Assembly (NCBI GenBank): GCA_016192455.1
Contig: JACPUC010000008.1
Span: forward strand, 124,001 to 188,000
Origin: Candidatus Tectimicrobiota bacterium
Lineage (GTDB): Bacteria; JACPUC01
DNA: 64,000 nt
Direction of reading: 5' to 3'
The notes beneath the pieces are model-generated. The model did not search any database and was not told the DNA's origin. It worked only from the letters and a program-made list of their open reading frames with translations. Of this stretch, positions 25,428-34,824 are shown piece by piece. Within the stretch, counting starts at the first letter, position 1, and each line of letters starts with the position of its first letter. A program made the translations under genes and the position numbers.

Positions 25428-26891
25428 CTACGGCAGGCGCCGCAGGCCAGGCAGCTCCCGGAAGCCGAGCACGACCCCCGCCGCCTTATAGCTGGAGGTC
25501 TTCAGGATGAAGCTCTCGTTGATGAGGAGCTCCTTGCCGTTGAAGGTGTAGGTTCCTTCCGAATTGACCGGCGCATGGGCCTCCACGTGCAGCAGGGCTC
25601 TGACATCCCGGCGTTCAGGCGCCCGTTCAGGGAACATGGTGCCCGGCGGCAGCGCCGAAGGCTGGCGCGAGATGACGCGCACCACGCGCGCCCGCAAGGG
25701 ATCCTTGTCGCTGTAGCCAATATCGCCGGCCCCGATGACCTCCGCCAAGGAGGGGATGAGGTTCTCGAAGTTAACGTCCACCTCCAGCACCTTAACCCTG
25801 CCGGTGAGCAGCGCCTGCATGCTCGCCTCCACCTCATACTTGGAGGTCGTGAAGGTGAAGGGGACTCCCTCCTCGAGCAGCGTACCGCGGTAGACCGGCG
25901 GCGTGCCGAGATCGAGGGCAAGGCGCATGCGCACGAGGAGGTCGCGCCGGACATCGCCGGAGGCAACCTCGCGCCCCCGTCCGGACGGCAGCCATGGCTT
26001 GGTCCCGCTTGGCCGCTCCCCCACGATGTCGAGCACCTCGGCGACGACGGTGCCGCGCTCCTCCCGCTGCGCGTCGCCCACGGCGATTTGCGCCACCAGG
26101 CCAGCCGGCAGGTGACTCCACACCGTCAGGAACTCGGCGGCAAGACCGCCCTGAACCGGCGGAAAGCCGAGGACCTTGCCGCTGATCGCGTGTCGGGGCA
26201 TCTGGAGGGTGAGGGGGGCGTTCACCTCCAGCGGCTTGTCGCCGAACAGGAGCCGCCCGTCCCGGTAGGACGCGAGCAGGTGCAGCCTCAGAGTCACGTC
26301 GAAGTGCTCGGGCACGGCGCGCTCGAAGAACTGCTCTTTGCCGAGACGAATCCGTTCGACGGCCGGCCGGAACCTCCCCAGACGCTGGAGCCGCGCCACT
26401 TCCTGGCCATCGCGATCCTGAAAGACCTGGCCCGGCGTGAGGAAGGCGCGATCTTCCGCGCGCAGCATTTGGAATCTGACAAAGGCATCAACCTCGATAT
26501 CAGGCTTGACGAGGCGCGCGAACTTCATGGCCGACTTGGCGGTGAGCCCATTCGGATTCATGACGAGAACGTCATGCTCCCCAGGAGGAAGCTCGGCAGC
26601 CGGCAACTCCACGGAGATGGCTCGCCCATCGGCGGGCGTTTTCGGCGTCAAGGTCAGCGGTCCAACGCGAACCTGGAGGGGTGGGTAAAAGTTCTCTCCC
26701 CGAATGGTGAGGGTGATCACATCGTTGGAGGATGAACGCGCCGGGTGAATCGAGACGATCTTGGGCGTCTCCACGTTCAGGACGCGGAAGGCGACGACCC
26801 CAAGGGGAATGAGTGCAGCCAGGATCACCAGCACGCAGGCGTCCAGCAGGTTCACCTTGCCGAGAAGTCTGCCGTGTCGATCAACGATCAT
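25428..26891 (-). CDS. Membrane-anchored DUF4330/IPT-TIG domain protein
   Basis: 487 residues. The N-terminus has the DUF4330 pattern (DRHGRLLGKVNLLDACVLVILAALIPLGV) with one membrane helix at about 14-36. An IPT/TIG immunoglobulin-like domain follows at about 44-128 (PKIVSIHPARSS, LTIRGENFYPPLQVRVG, VMNPNGL). Then come extracytoplasmic beta-rich repeats, in which the segment ending ISGKVLGF and the C-terminal AAGVVLGF echo each other. DUF4330 proteins occur in polysaccharide loci and are thought to act in export or assembly at the outer face. The function here is inferred from location. Confidence 0.8.
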   Translation of the reverse strand: MIVDRHGRLLGKVNLLDACVLVILAALIPLGVVAFRVLNVETPKIVSIHPARSSSNDVITLTIRGENFYPPLQVRVGPLTLTPKTPADGRAISVELPAAELPPGEHDVLVMNPNGLTAKSAMKFARLVKPDIEVDAFVRFQMLRAEDRAFLTPGQVFQDRDGQEVARLQRLGRFRPAVERIRLGKEQFFERAVPEHFDVTLRLHLLASYRDGRLLFGDKPLEVNAPLTLQMPRHAISGKVLGFPPVQGGLAAEFLTVWSHLPAGLVAQIAVGDAQREERGTVVAEVLDIVGERPSGTKPWLPSGRGREVASGDVRRDLLVRMRLALDLGTPPVYRGTLLEEGVPFTFTTSKYEVEASMQALLTGRVKVLEVDVNFENLIPSLAEVIGAGDIGYSDKDPLRARVVRVISRQPSALPPGTMFPERAPERRDVRALLHVEAHAPVNSEGTYTFNGKELLINESFILKTSSYKAAGVVLGFRELPGLRRLP

Positions 26892-27063
26892 GTCGAGGGT
26901 AACATCCTTGCCTGCCGATCAGGCAGGCCTGTTCGCTGGCGGGCATCCCACCCGGCCCAGCGGTCGAGCGTGCCTGGCGCGTCGAGGGCGCCCATCCCGA
27001 GGTGACGCAGCACGCGAAACTTCACCTCAGTTCCCGCGCGTCAGGGCGTCGGCCCTGTCATCT

Positions 27064-28470
27064 TCATCCTGCCGAGTCCTCATCCCTTCCCAGACCGCAG
27101 AGGAGGCGGGTGATCCCGGCAGCTCCAAAGAGGAGCACGAAGGGCGTGATCATGTCGCGATGGCGGAACGCAGTGCCGACATTGCCGCTGGCCAGCGCAA
27201 TAACGGAGATGAAGGAGAAGAGAACGAGCGGAAAACCCCACGCGCCAGCCGCGCCGATCCGCACCACACACATCAACCCCAGGCCTGCAAGGGGGAGGAG
27301 CAGATACCAGAAGAGATTCTGCGGCATGACCGCCTTCTCGCGCAGGCTCTCCGCATTCCAGACGAACGGTTCCAACAAGAAATGCCACCAGGCCCGTGCG
27401 AAAGCTTTGAGCACCTCGAACGCGGAGACATCAAGCGCCCCAAGATCACTGGTGTAGTACCTCGGATCGTCGTAGAGATGGTAGATCTGACCTCCCGTAC
27501 TCACCACGCCACGGTGGTAGTTGATAAGATTCTTCACTTCACCGCCAAGCCGTTGCGTCGTCGCCTGGCGAAGCGGCCCAACGAACAAAAGAAGCAGCGC
27601 CAACCCCAGCAGGATGGCGACCTTTACCTTCAGCCTCATTCCGAGTTCGAAGAAGGAGGCAAGGAGGAGCGCCGCCGCGAGAACCGCCACGAGCCCTGTC
27701 CTCAAGGTGTGCGTCAAGAGAACGAGGAGTCCGCCGATCACCACCACCCTGGCGACGCGAAAGTTTCGACAGACTCTCGTGTACAAGAGCATGATAACGC
27801 CCACCAAGAAGATGCGCAGGGCCTCCTTCAGATTCGTGATCGACCACATCACCAACGACGGCCAGAGCAGCACGAGAAAGAACGTGAAGCGTGCAACCAA
27901 TCTGCCGAAGTACTGCCTCGCAATCGCGTAGAAAACGACGCCCGTCGTGCTTGCCAGCATGGCGTTGAAGACCTTACTGGCTATTGGACTATAGCCGAAC
28001 AAATAGTAGAGAATCCCCAGCAGCTTCATGTTGATCGAATATCCGTAGTAGTCTCGATGCATCATGTAGCCAATGGACGAACCATGAACAAGCGGTTGCG
28101 ACTCACCCGAAGCATACTCCGCATACAATCTGCCCCACAAAGTGATGAACTCCTGATCGCCGATACCCAGCACATCTTCACTCACGGAAGTTGACAGCTC
28201 ATAGTACGAAAAGAGGAGAATTAGCGTCGTGCGGGCCGCCATACTTACAAGCAGAAGGATGAGCACGAAGCTTCGCTCGTCCTCCTCGATGAAGTAAGCA
28301 ACCATTGTCACAAGGACGAGAGTGGCGGCAAAAACGAGACTCGTTCCGGCCGGCGAGATGAAGAGTGCAATTCCAGTGGCGGCGCCAAGACAGAAGAGCC
28401 ATGCGAAGGTCCTGCCGGAGCGGGGAAGAACTCCTCGAACAAGTCTCTCTCCGTGCAGCGCCTGATTCAT
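27064..28470 (-). CDS. Polytopic glycan membrane protein (GT-C-like or O-antigen polymerase-like)
   Basis: 468 residues. I chose ATG 28470 over 28488 because GGAGGAGGGG lies directly before it. About 11-12 membrane helices. A large early loop carries GIGDQEFITLWGRLYAEY, and HRDYYGYSINMKLLGILYYLFG is reminiscent of GT39/ArnT-like enzymes. A late extracytoplasmic loop is LGGEVKNLINYHRG to PRYYTSDLG. It could be the chain polymerase or a lipid-linked sugar transferase. Base composition is visibly lower in G+C than in neighbouring genes, suggesting separate acquisition. Confidence 0.7.
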   Translation of the reverse strand: MNQALHGERLVRGVLPRSGRTFAWLFCLGAATGIALFISPAGTSLVFAATLVLVTMVAYFIEEDERSFVLILLLVSMAARTTLILLFSYYELSTSVSEDVLGIGDQEFITLWGRLYAEYASGESQPLVHGSSIGYMMHRDYYGYSINMKLLGILYYLFGYSPIASKVFNAMLASTTGVVFYAIARQYFGRLVARFTFFLVLLWPSLVMWSITNLKEALRIFLVGVIMLLYTRVCRNFRVARVVVIGGLLVLLTHTLRTGLVAVLAAALLLASFFELGMRLKVKVAILLGLALLLLFVGPLRQATTQRLGGEVKNLINYHRGVVSTGGQIYHLYDDPRYYTSDLGALDVSAFEVLKAFARAWWHFLLEPFVWNAESLREKAVMPQNLFWYLLLPLAGLGLMCVVRIGAAGAWGFPLVLFSFISVIALASGNVGTAFRHRDMITPFVLLFGAAGITRLLCGLGRDEDSAG

Positions 28471-28648
28471 CCCCTCCTCCCGCATCATCGCCGAAGAGCG
28501 GCACGCGCCGCGGTGCTCATCTTCGCCGTTGACCCAGCCGTGCGCCCGCCTGCGGGAGCGGCGCCGGATCGTTCTGCCGCTTTGTCCCGATTCCTCAAGC
28601 TGTGTCGCTGCTGGAACCAGGGCGGCGGCGAAAAGGCAGCAAGGGCGC

Positions 28649-29926
28649 TCACGGGACGGCCTTAGAGCGGTCGCGCGGCAACACCGCCGGCGCGCGCCGC
28701 ACGTAGCGATAGCACGTCACCATGCCGAGGGCTGAAAACATCAAGACCTGCGGCATGATGGGGATTTGATAGCGCGACGTGGAGAAGAGGAAGGTATGCA
28801 CCAACGCCGTATAGGCAAACGGAACGGCAAGGATCAGCCAGGTTCGCCAGGCGCCGCGTCCAGCGACAAGGCCGACGCCCGCCAGGGCAAGGAGGAAGAG
28901 GTTGATCCCAAGCAGCATCCCTTTGATCAGCAGGCGCAGGTAGTGGCCGTCACGCCAGGTCTGCGTGAAGCTCCTCTCCAGCCCCGCCACCATATTGCTG
29001 TGGCTGCCGATCCAGAATCGGAAGAAGCGCTTCGCCGACATCAGCAGGTACGTGCCCGGATAGTCGCGCAGGTTGCGCAGCCCGGCGACGGCGAGGGCGC
29101 GATCGCGCTCCCAGGGGGAGAGGACTTGCGTCCTCTTCATGGTCTCATGCTCGCGCCACTCCTGCCAATCTTCGGGATAGGTGGAGAGCCAGAGCGTCTG
29201 CCCGAAATCCGTCGCCAGGTAGAAGCGGCGAAACTCCGCGTAGTTGCGCGCCAACCCAAGACCCAGGACGATGAAGAAGGCAAGGAACAGCGGCCCGGTG
29301 CGCCGCAGCGTCAGCCGCAGGCCGCGCCAGCAGAGCGCCAGGGCCGCGGCGAGGAGGAACGGCAGCGGCAGGAACTCCGCCCGCGTCAGCGTGGCGACGG
29401 CGAGGACCGCACCCGCCGCCACGGCTGCGGACGCACGCACCTGCTGCGGGAACGCCACGCAGAGCATCAGCGCCCAGGCGAGGAGAAACGTCAGGAAGGA
29501 CTCGCTGAGGAACTTCCCGCTGTAGAAGAGGAACGGCGGGTAGAACGCCGCCAGGATGGCGGCCGCCCCGGCGGCGGAGCGCCCGAAGAGCGGCTCCGCG
29601 GTTCTCCAGACGAAGAGCGGCAGAAGTCCGAGAAGGACCGCCTGCCCAAGCCGGATTGCCAGGAGGGGGCGTCCCGGCGAGATCGACATGAGGAGCGCAA
29701 GAAAGGCGGGGTACCCCACGCCGCGCAAGGTGGTGCCAAGGGTGCCGTCGTGCTGGAGGTTGCGGGCGAGTGCGAGATAGTCCCCCTCATCAGCGCTGGA
29801 GGCTTGCTGGAGCACCAGCGTCGCATACAGCACTTTCAGCCCGATGCTCAGGAGGCAGAGGAGAAGAATGAGCCTCAGCCAACTCCGCGAGCTGCTCCTC
29901 TCCTTGACAGCCGCTTCAGAAACCAC
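28649..29926 (-). CDS. GT39/ArnT-like membrane glycosyltransferase
   Basis: 425 residues, GTG 29926. After the first membrane helix the acidic motif SSADEGDYLALARNL appears. This matches the catalytic first loop of GT-C enzymes that use polyprenyl-phosphate sugars, and GVGYPAFLALLM and PPFLFYSGKFLSESFLTFLLAW are also typical. About 10-11 helices are predicted, with a short periplasmic C-terminal portion (HTFLFSTSRYQIPIMP). It should transfer a sugar to the glycan or lipid at the periplasmic face. It is paired with the similar gene at 30023-31399, suggesting two decoration steps. Confidence 0.82.
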   Translation of the reverse strand: MVSEAAVKERSSSRSWLRLILLLCLLSIGLKVLYATLVLQQASSADEGDYLALARNLQHDGTLGTTLRGVGYPAFLALLMSISPGRPLLAIRLGQAVLLGLLPLFVWRTAEPLFGRSAAGAAAILAAFYPPFLFYSGKFLSESFLTFLLAWALMLCVAFPQQVRASAAVAAGAVLAVATLTRAEFLPLPFLLAAALALCWRGLRLTLRRTGPLFLAFFIVLGLGLARNYAEFRRFYLATDFGQTLWLSTYPEDWQEWREHETMKRTQVLSPWERDRALAVAGLRNLRDYPGTYLLMSAKRFFRFWIGSHSNMVAGLERSFTQTWRDGHYLRLLIKGMLLGINLFLLALAGVGLVAGRGAWRTWLILAVPFAYTALVHTFLFSTSRYQIPIMPQVLMFSALGMVTCYRYVRRAPAVLPRDRSKAVP

Positions 29927-30022
29927 CGCCCTGCTCCACCCCGGCAGCCGGACCCCGGGACGCGTTTCTTTTCACCCACGCCGGCAAAAAGCGGCTCCCC
30001 CCGCAGCGGCCGCGCGCCATCG

Positions 30023-31399
30023 TTACCCCAGGCCGATGAGCCTCGCAACGCCGCGAAGTGCCGGGAAGATCTCCTCCCAGTAGAAATAGCCCAGGGCGTT
30101 CGCCACCGCCCAGAGACCAACGCCGGTGGCAACGACGGGCCGCGCCAGCCGTTCCGCGAGAACCCAGCCGGCGTACGCCGCCAGCAGGATCAAAAACGCC
30201 TCGATGCTGTAACGGTAGCGCGGCTCGCCGAAGAAGAGCATGGCGATGACCAAGTAGTGGACCAGGAGCGCCACGAAGAGCAGCGGCAGCGTGTTGGCGC
30301 GCCCTCGCCGCAGCGCCAGCACCGCCCCCAGCAGGGCGAACGGCAGCATGAAGCTGTAGAAGGCGTTGAAGAGGACGCGCACATCCTCGTTGTAGACCGC
30401 CATCAGCGTCAGGAGCTTCTTGGTGAAGAGCTTCGGCAGGCTGCCGGGATGGCGGCGCCAGAACTCCACGCCCAGCCGGTAGTACTCCCGGTCGCGTTGC
30501 GCCTCGGGCAGGGCAGCCAGCCTCAGCTTGTCGGCCGGGGTCAAGTCCTCGCCGACGTGCCCCCTTCCCCCCGTGTTGTTCCCCAGGTAGAAGTTTCGCC
30601 CTCCCATGGTGGCAAGCGCCACGAAGCGTCCGTGGACGTAATAGTTCCGCACCATCCACGGAGAGAGCACCACGAGCATGGCCGCCGCCACCAGGCCGCC
30701 GTGCAGCAGCGCTGCCTTGTAGCGCGGCGCCTCGTGCCAGAGGATGAGCAGGAGCGCGAAGATGAGGAAGGGGGCGACCTCCGGGCGCGTCAGGGCGGCC
30801 AGGCCGAGGAGTGCCCCCGACGTCGGCCACCACCAGGCGCGGCGACTCCGCAGCGCCGCCAGGAACGCCAGGCCGAAGCAGACGAGGAGGAAGCTCAAGA
30901 AGTACTCCGGGAAGAGCGAGCCCGGTCCGCCGTAGTAGTAGTAGTGAATGAAGGGCTGGTAGATGACGGCGAACCCTGCCGCCGTGAGGCCGATCTGCCA
31001 GTTCCACGCCAGAAGGCCGAGGCGGTATATCAGCAGGCAGGCGATAGTCCCCAGGATGGCCTGCGCGATGCGCAGCACCACGTGGTTGACGCCGAAGACA
31101 CAGTAGATGGACGCCTGAAAGATGGGGTACAAGGGCACCCGACCCGAGCTCGGCCGCGCGGGACTGACCTCGGGCGACGTCTCCGAGACCCCGCGCCCCA
31201 GGCAGAGATTCACGGCCATGGCTTGGTAGGTCTCCGCATCGCCGCCCAGCATGTAGGAGACGGGTTTCGCCCACAGCACCCCGAAGAGGAGGCGCAGCAC
31301 CAGCGCCACCAGCGCCATGCCCGCCAGGATGCGGCGCAGGCGACGCTTCAGCCTCGGAGTCATCTCAGCCGCGTGCAAGCAGCGGCCCGGCCTTGCCAC
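30023..31399 (-). CDS. GT39/ArnT-like membrane glycosyltransferase
   Basis: 458 residues from GTG 31399, whose GAGGGGG site lies between the upstream stop and the start; ATG 31363 is an alternative. The GT-C first-loop motif is GGDAETYQAMAVNLCLG, followed by VPLYPIFQASIYCVFG. Further marks are FIHYYYYGGPGSLFPEYFLSFLL and LTRPEVAPFL, and FGEPRYRYSIEAFLILLAAYAG ends the helical bundle. About 11 helices. Like its neighbour it should use an undecaprenyl-phosphate-linked donor. It starts 9 bases after the GT4 gene, so the two are probably co-translated. Confidence 0.82.
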   Translation of the reverse strand: MARPGRCLHAAEMTPRLKRRLRRILAGMALVALVLRLLFGVLWAKPVSYMLGGDAETYQAMAVNLCLGRGVSETSPEVSPARPSSGRVPLYPIFQASIYCVFGVNHVVLRIAQAILGTIACLLIYRLGLLAWNWQIGLTAAGFAVIYQPFIHYYYYGGPGSLFPEYFLSFLLVCFGLAFLAALRSRRAWWWPTSGALLGLAALTRPEVAPFLIFALLLILWHEAPRYKAALLHGGLVAAAMLVVLSPWMVRNYYVHGRFVALATMGGRNFYLGNNTGGRGHVGEDLTPADKLRLAALPEAQRDREYYRLGVEFWRRHPGSLPKLFTKKLLTLMAVYNEDVRVLFNAFYSFMLPFALLGAVLALRRGRANTLPLLFVALLVHYLVIAMLFFGEPRYRYSIEAFLILLAAYAGWVLAERLARPVVATGVGLWAVANALGYFYWEEIFPALRGVARLIGLG

Positions 31400-31408
31400 G
31401 GCGCCCCC

Positions 31409-32623
31409 TCAGCCTCGCACCACGGGCAAGGCGTCGTAGATCGCTTCCAGCCCGGCGATGTAGCGCGACACGGAGAAGAGGTCCCGCACGCGCCGGCGTC
31501 CCGCCTCGCCCCAGCGCCTGGCCCGCGCGGGGTCCTCCAGCAGCTCGAGCATCGCCGCCGCCAGGGCGCGGCTCTCCCCCACCCCCACGAGGAGGCCCGT
31601 CTCGCCGGGTGCGACGATCTCCGGGACGCCGCCCACTAGCGTCGCCACCACCGGCAGGCCGGCGGCCATCGCCTCGAGAACCGCCATCGGCAGCGCGTCA
31701 TAGTGAGAAGGGGAGACGTAGAGATCGAAAAGGTGGAGGAGCCGCCCAACGTCGCGGCGCTCGCCAGGAAAGAGGACGTGCTTCGCCAGGCCCGCCGCCT
31801 CGAATTGCGCCCGCAGCCTGCGGCCATGTTCCGTCGCGGCGTTGCCGACGAGCACCAGCCTGGCCTCGGGGAAGAGGCGCACCACCTCCCCCAGCGCCGG
31901 CACCAGATCGTCCTTCCCCTTCCACGGCGCGAACGAGCCGATGCTGCCGATGACCGGCCCCGCCCCGATCAGGCCCAGCTCCTCGCGCAGCCCTGCTTGC
32001 TCCGACGCCCGCAGCGGCGCCTCGATGTCGGTGGCGTCCAGGCCGTTGTGAAGGACGCGGAACTTCCGCGCGTCGATGCGCTCCATCCCCGCGACATGCG
32101 CTCGCACCGCCTCGGCGCAGCAGATAATGATGTCGGTGCGGCGAGCGAGCCATTCATCGAGCCAGCGGTAAAGGAACGTCAGGCGCTTGCCGAAGCGGTC
32201 CGCGACGCTGTGCTCCTCGATGATCCGATGCGGCACCCCCGCCAGGATCGCCGCCAGCCGCGCATGCAGGTTGGCGAGGAAGAGGCTCGACTGCACCACG
32301 TCGAACCGCTTCGCCTTCAGGAAGCGGTAGAGCCGCCAGGCGGCGCGCAGGTTGTAGCTCTTGCCGCGGGTGTTGAGGCAGGTCACCGGCACGCCGAGGC
32401 GCCGCAGCTCCTCGCCGATGGCGCCCACCTCCTCAATGCAGCAGACCTCCACCTCATAGCGCTGCCGCGGCAAGTGCCGCAGCGCCATGGCGCGCACCTT
32501 CTCCGCGCCGCCGATGCGCAACGTCTCATGCACGAAGAGGATGCGCAGCCGAGGAACCTCTCCCCCGCACGAAGGCTCGCCACAGGGTTGCGGCAACGCC
32601 TCCAAGGGGGTACGCGATATCAT
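31409..32623 (-). CDS. Glycosyltransferase family 4 enzyme
   Basis: 404 residues, ATG 32623 after GAGGGATCG. Classic GT4 architecture: N-terminal RILFVHETLRIGGAEKVRAMALRHL, the domain linker VLHNGLDATD and GSIGSFAPWKGKDDL. The nucleotide-sugar part holds VSPSHYDALPMAVLEAMAAGLPVVATLVGG, with the donor-contacting E(x7)E, and GETGLLVGVG. It is a retaining transferase acting on a nucleotide-sugar in the cytoplasm. Residues 1-25 before VPRLRILFVHE look dispensable, so translation may begin later. It precedes the two GT-C genes. Confidence 0.9.
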   Translation of the reverse strand: MISRTPLEALPQPCGEPSCGGEVPRLRILFVHETLRIGGAEKVRAMALRHLPRQRYEVEVCCIEEVGAIGEELRRLGVPVTCLNTRGKSYNLRAAWRLYRFLKAKRFDVVQSSLFLANLHARLAAILAGVPHRIIEEHSVADRFGKRLTFLYRWLDEWLARRTDIIICCAEAVRAHVAGMERIDARKFRVLHNGLDATDIEAPLRASEQAGLREELGLIGAGPVIGSIGSFAPWKGKDDLVPALGEVVRLFPEARLVLVGNAATEHGRRLRAQFEAAGLAKHVLFPGERRDVGRLLHLFDLYVSPSHYDALPMAVLEAMAAGLPVVATLVGGVPEIVAPGETGLLVGVGESRALAAAMLELLEDPARARRWGEAGRRRVRDLFSVSRYIAGLEAIYDALPVVRG

Positions 32624-32715
32624 CGATCCCTCACAAGAATCTCACTCGTTTCGAATCAAGCACGACGCGCCTACGCTCCACGGAGCCATCCACGCATGCC
32701 TGCGTTGAGAACATC

Positions 32716-34668
32716 TCAGGTTGGATTAGCCCTCCGCGCCTCCCATGCCCGCGATGGCACATTTGCGTACATCCCGGTAAGCTTCGTTAACGCAAGCCTG
32801 GCCGCTTCGTGTCGATTGATGTGCCCCTGCCAAATCTCCGGGACCCACGTCTCCCCGTAGTCGCGATAAACCTGAAAGAACTGCTCAAAATCGATGTCAC
32901 CCGTGCCGATTTGAACTCCCTCTCCTTCGATGCCTCGCGCATCGGCCACATGAACGTGCTTCACATAGGGTTTGAGCTTCTTGATGTACTCCGCAAACGA
33001 TACATGCATATACGTACAGGCCATCTGGGCATGCGAGAGGTCCAAACAGACTGATTGCCCCGTCGCCTCGCAGAATGCTATGAGTTCTTCCGCTTTAATG
33101 AAATAATGTCCCTTCCACTGACCTCCAAAATACCAGGGATTAGGTGGCATATTCTGAGCTACTAGATGAGTATTCCTGAGATCGAGGCTTTTGATGATCG
33201 CATGAAAGGCATCAGGGTCTATTTGTACATCGCGAAAATCATTCCTTAATGACATCGCCCCGACGTTGAAAACGATCAACGGAATTTCAGGCTTGAAGTA
33301 CCCTGAAAGCTCGGCGGTAAGATCAATGACACGCTGCAACGTTGCTCTTGAACGCGCGAGAATATCAGGATACTTCGAGCAAAGATCAAAGAGATTCTCG
33401 CCGATGTATTCACAGCAATGGACGCGAAGCGCGATCCGTGAAAGCTCCTGACGAAAATCGTTCAGCTTTTGATGGGGCGCCTCAAGAAGGGTGTCGTTGT
33501 AGGTTAAGTGAAACTCGAGGGCTTCGGGCGCATACGGCAGCGCCGTCTCAAAATCGTGATACCTGACGACGAATCCCAACCTTCCCCAATTAGGAGTGGC
33601 GACAGCCATCCCACGGTTGTCATCTACAAGGTCTGATTCATAGAAGATCGCATCTTTCTCGAAATCCCGCGGAGCGACCTTGCCGACGAGCTCCGGCATC
33701 CGCTGGCCGCTGAGGCCGATGCCCGGCGATTTGACTCCGACCATAGCTCGTTCGATCCGCTCTCCCTTCTTGATTGGCTTTAGGGCAACGACAGACTTAC
33801 GAAAGACCATCTTATTGAGCACCTCGCCCGGCAGAATATGGTCTCGTACATCAAGGATAGCCTCTTCGCACTCCCGCACGCTGGCAACCAGGCGCTTAAG
33901 CTCCTCCGGCAGCAGGGATATCTTATGATCCGGTCCTCTCATTTCCCTGTCGAGAGTTATGTGTTTCTCAATAATGCAGCAGCCCAGCGTTGTAGCAACG
34001 ATCGACAGGGCCGTACCGATATCATGCCCAGAATAGCCCACCGGCACTTGGTATTTATCAATCATATGGGTAATACGTCGAAGCTTCGCATCCCGAGGGT
34101 CCACCGGGTAAGCAGACACGCAGTGCAGAAGGGCGAACTGCGCGTCACGTTTTCTGAGGTGCTCGACGGTGCAGTCGATCTCACTCTCAAGACTCATCCC
34201 CGTAGACAACAGGAGGGGTTTCTGGAACGTCACGAGTTCGTCAATCAGCTCGAAGTTGGTGAGATCTGCCGATGCAACCTTGAACGCCGGGATGTTCATG
34301 CTCTGGAGGAGCGCTGCGCTGTGCGGGTCAAACGGCGTACACAGAAACACGATGCCAACCTCATCGCAATACCGCTTGATCTCCCACATCTGCTCAGGTG
34401 ACAACTCGTAGAGGTTCAGGATAGGTATGATGTATTGGAAAGCCTGCTCGCAATGGTTTAAGTTGGTCAAAACATTCGTGGTATAGATACTTTTAAGATG
34501 GCGTTTTTGAAATTTTACCGCATCGCAGCCGGCTTCCACGGCGACATCAATCAGACGCTTTACAATGTGCATGTCGCCGTTGTGGTTGATGCCGATCTCG
34601 GCAATGATGTAAACAGGATGATCGTTTCCCACCGAGCGATCGCCGATGCGAATCGTCGTCTGACGCAT
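32716..34668 (-). CDS. NeuB-like nonulosonate synthase fused to a TIM-barrel (AP-endonuclease 2-like) domain
   Basis: 650 residues; ATG 34668 follows AGAGGAAAG. Residues 1-285 form the NeuB domain (VYIIAEIGINHNGD, AGCDAVKFQKR, GYSGHD at 211-216, IEKHITLDR at 234-242), which condenses phosphoenolpyruvate with an amino-hexose. Residues 288-347 form the SAF antifreeze-like domain (LKPIKKGERIER, VGKVAPRDFEKD). Residues about 360-640 form a sugar-phosphate isomerase/AP-endonuclease-type barrel (SGYFKPEIPLIVFNVG, CLDLSHAQMACTY, HVHVADARGIEGEG). Ordinary NeuB ends near residue 350, so this is a fusion that may supply or modify the sugar substrate. G+C is close to 50% by eye, unlike the flanks. Confidence 0.9.
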   Translation of the reverse strand: MRQTTIRIGDRSVGNDHPVYIIAEIGINHNGDMHIVKRLIDVAVEAGCDAVKFQKRHLKSIYTTNVLTNLNHCEQAFQYIIPILNLYELSPEQMWEIKRYCDEVGIVFLCTPFDPHSAALLQSMNIPAFKVASADLTNFELIDELVTFQKPLLLSTGMSLESEIDCTVEHLRKRDAQFALLHCVSAYPVDPRDAKLRRITHMIDKYQVPVGYSGHDIGTALSIVATTLGCCIIEKHITLDREMRGPDHKISLLPEELKRLVASVRECEEAILDVRDHILPGEVLNKMVFRKSVVALKPIKKGERIERAMVGVKSPGIGLSGQRMPELVGKVAPRDFEKDAIFYESDLVDDNRGMAVATPNWGRLGFVVRYHDFETALPYAPEALEFHLTYNDTLLEAPHQKLNDFRQELSRIALRVHCCEYIGENLFDLCSKYPDILARSRATLQRVIDLTAELSGYFKPEIPLIVFNVGAMSLRNDFRDVQIDPDAFHAIIKSLDLRNTHLVAQNMPPNPWYFGGQWKGHYFIKAEELIAFCEATGQSVCLDLSHAQMACTYMHVSFAEYIKKLKPYVKHVHVADARGIEGEGVQIGTGDIDFEQFFQVYRDYGETWVPEIWQGHINRHEAARLALTKLTGMYANVPSRAWEARRANPT

Positions 34669-34824
34669 TGATCTTTCCTCTCGTCGTTTCACGAAAGAAT
34701 CAATGCCCTGCAACCGCTGCAGGCATTGACCAGTGGCTGTTGTGAGACCCGGCGGCAAGTGAGCCGGAGACCGCTCTCCCAGGTCTGCGTGACCGCGGCG
34801 GTGCAACGTGGTTCCGTGCCGTCC

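Noticed and set aside
24012-26735. 907-residue plus-strand open frame
   Set aside because: It lies antisense to the GT4 and DUF4330 genes, is rich in Arg/Glu/Gly/His and has no domain; it is a G+C-driven shadow.
28766-31639. 957-residue plus-strand open frame
   Set aside because: Antisense to two GT-C membrane genes; composition is low-complexity and no motif is found.
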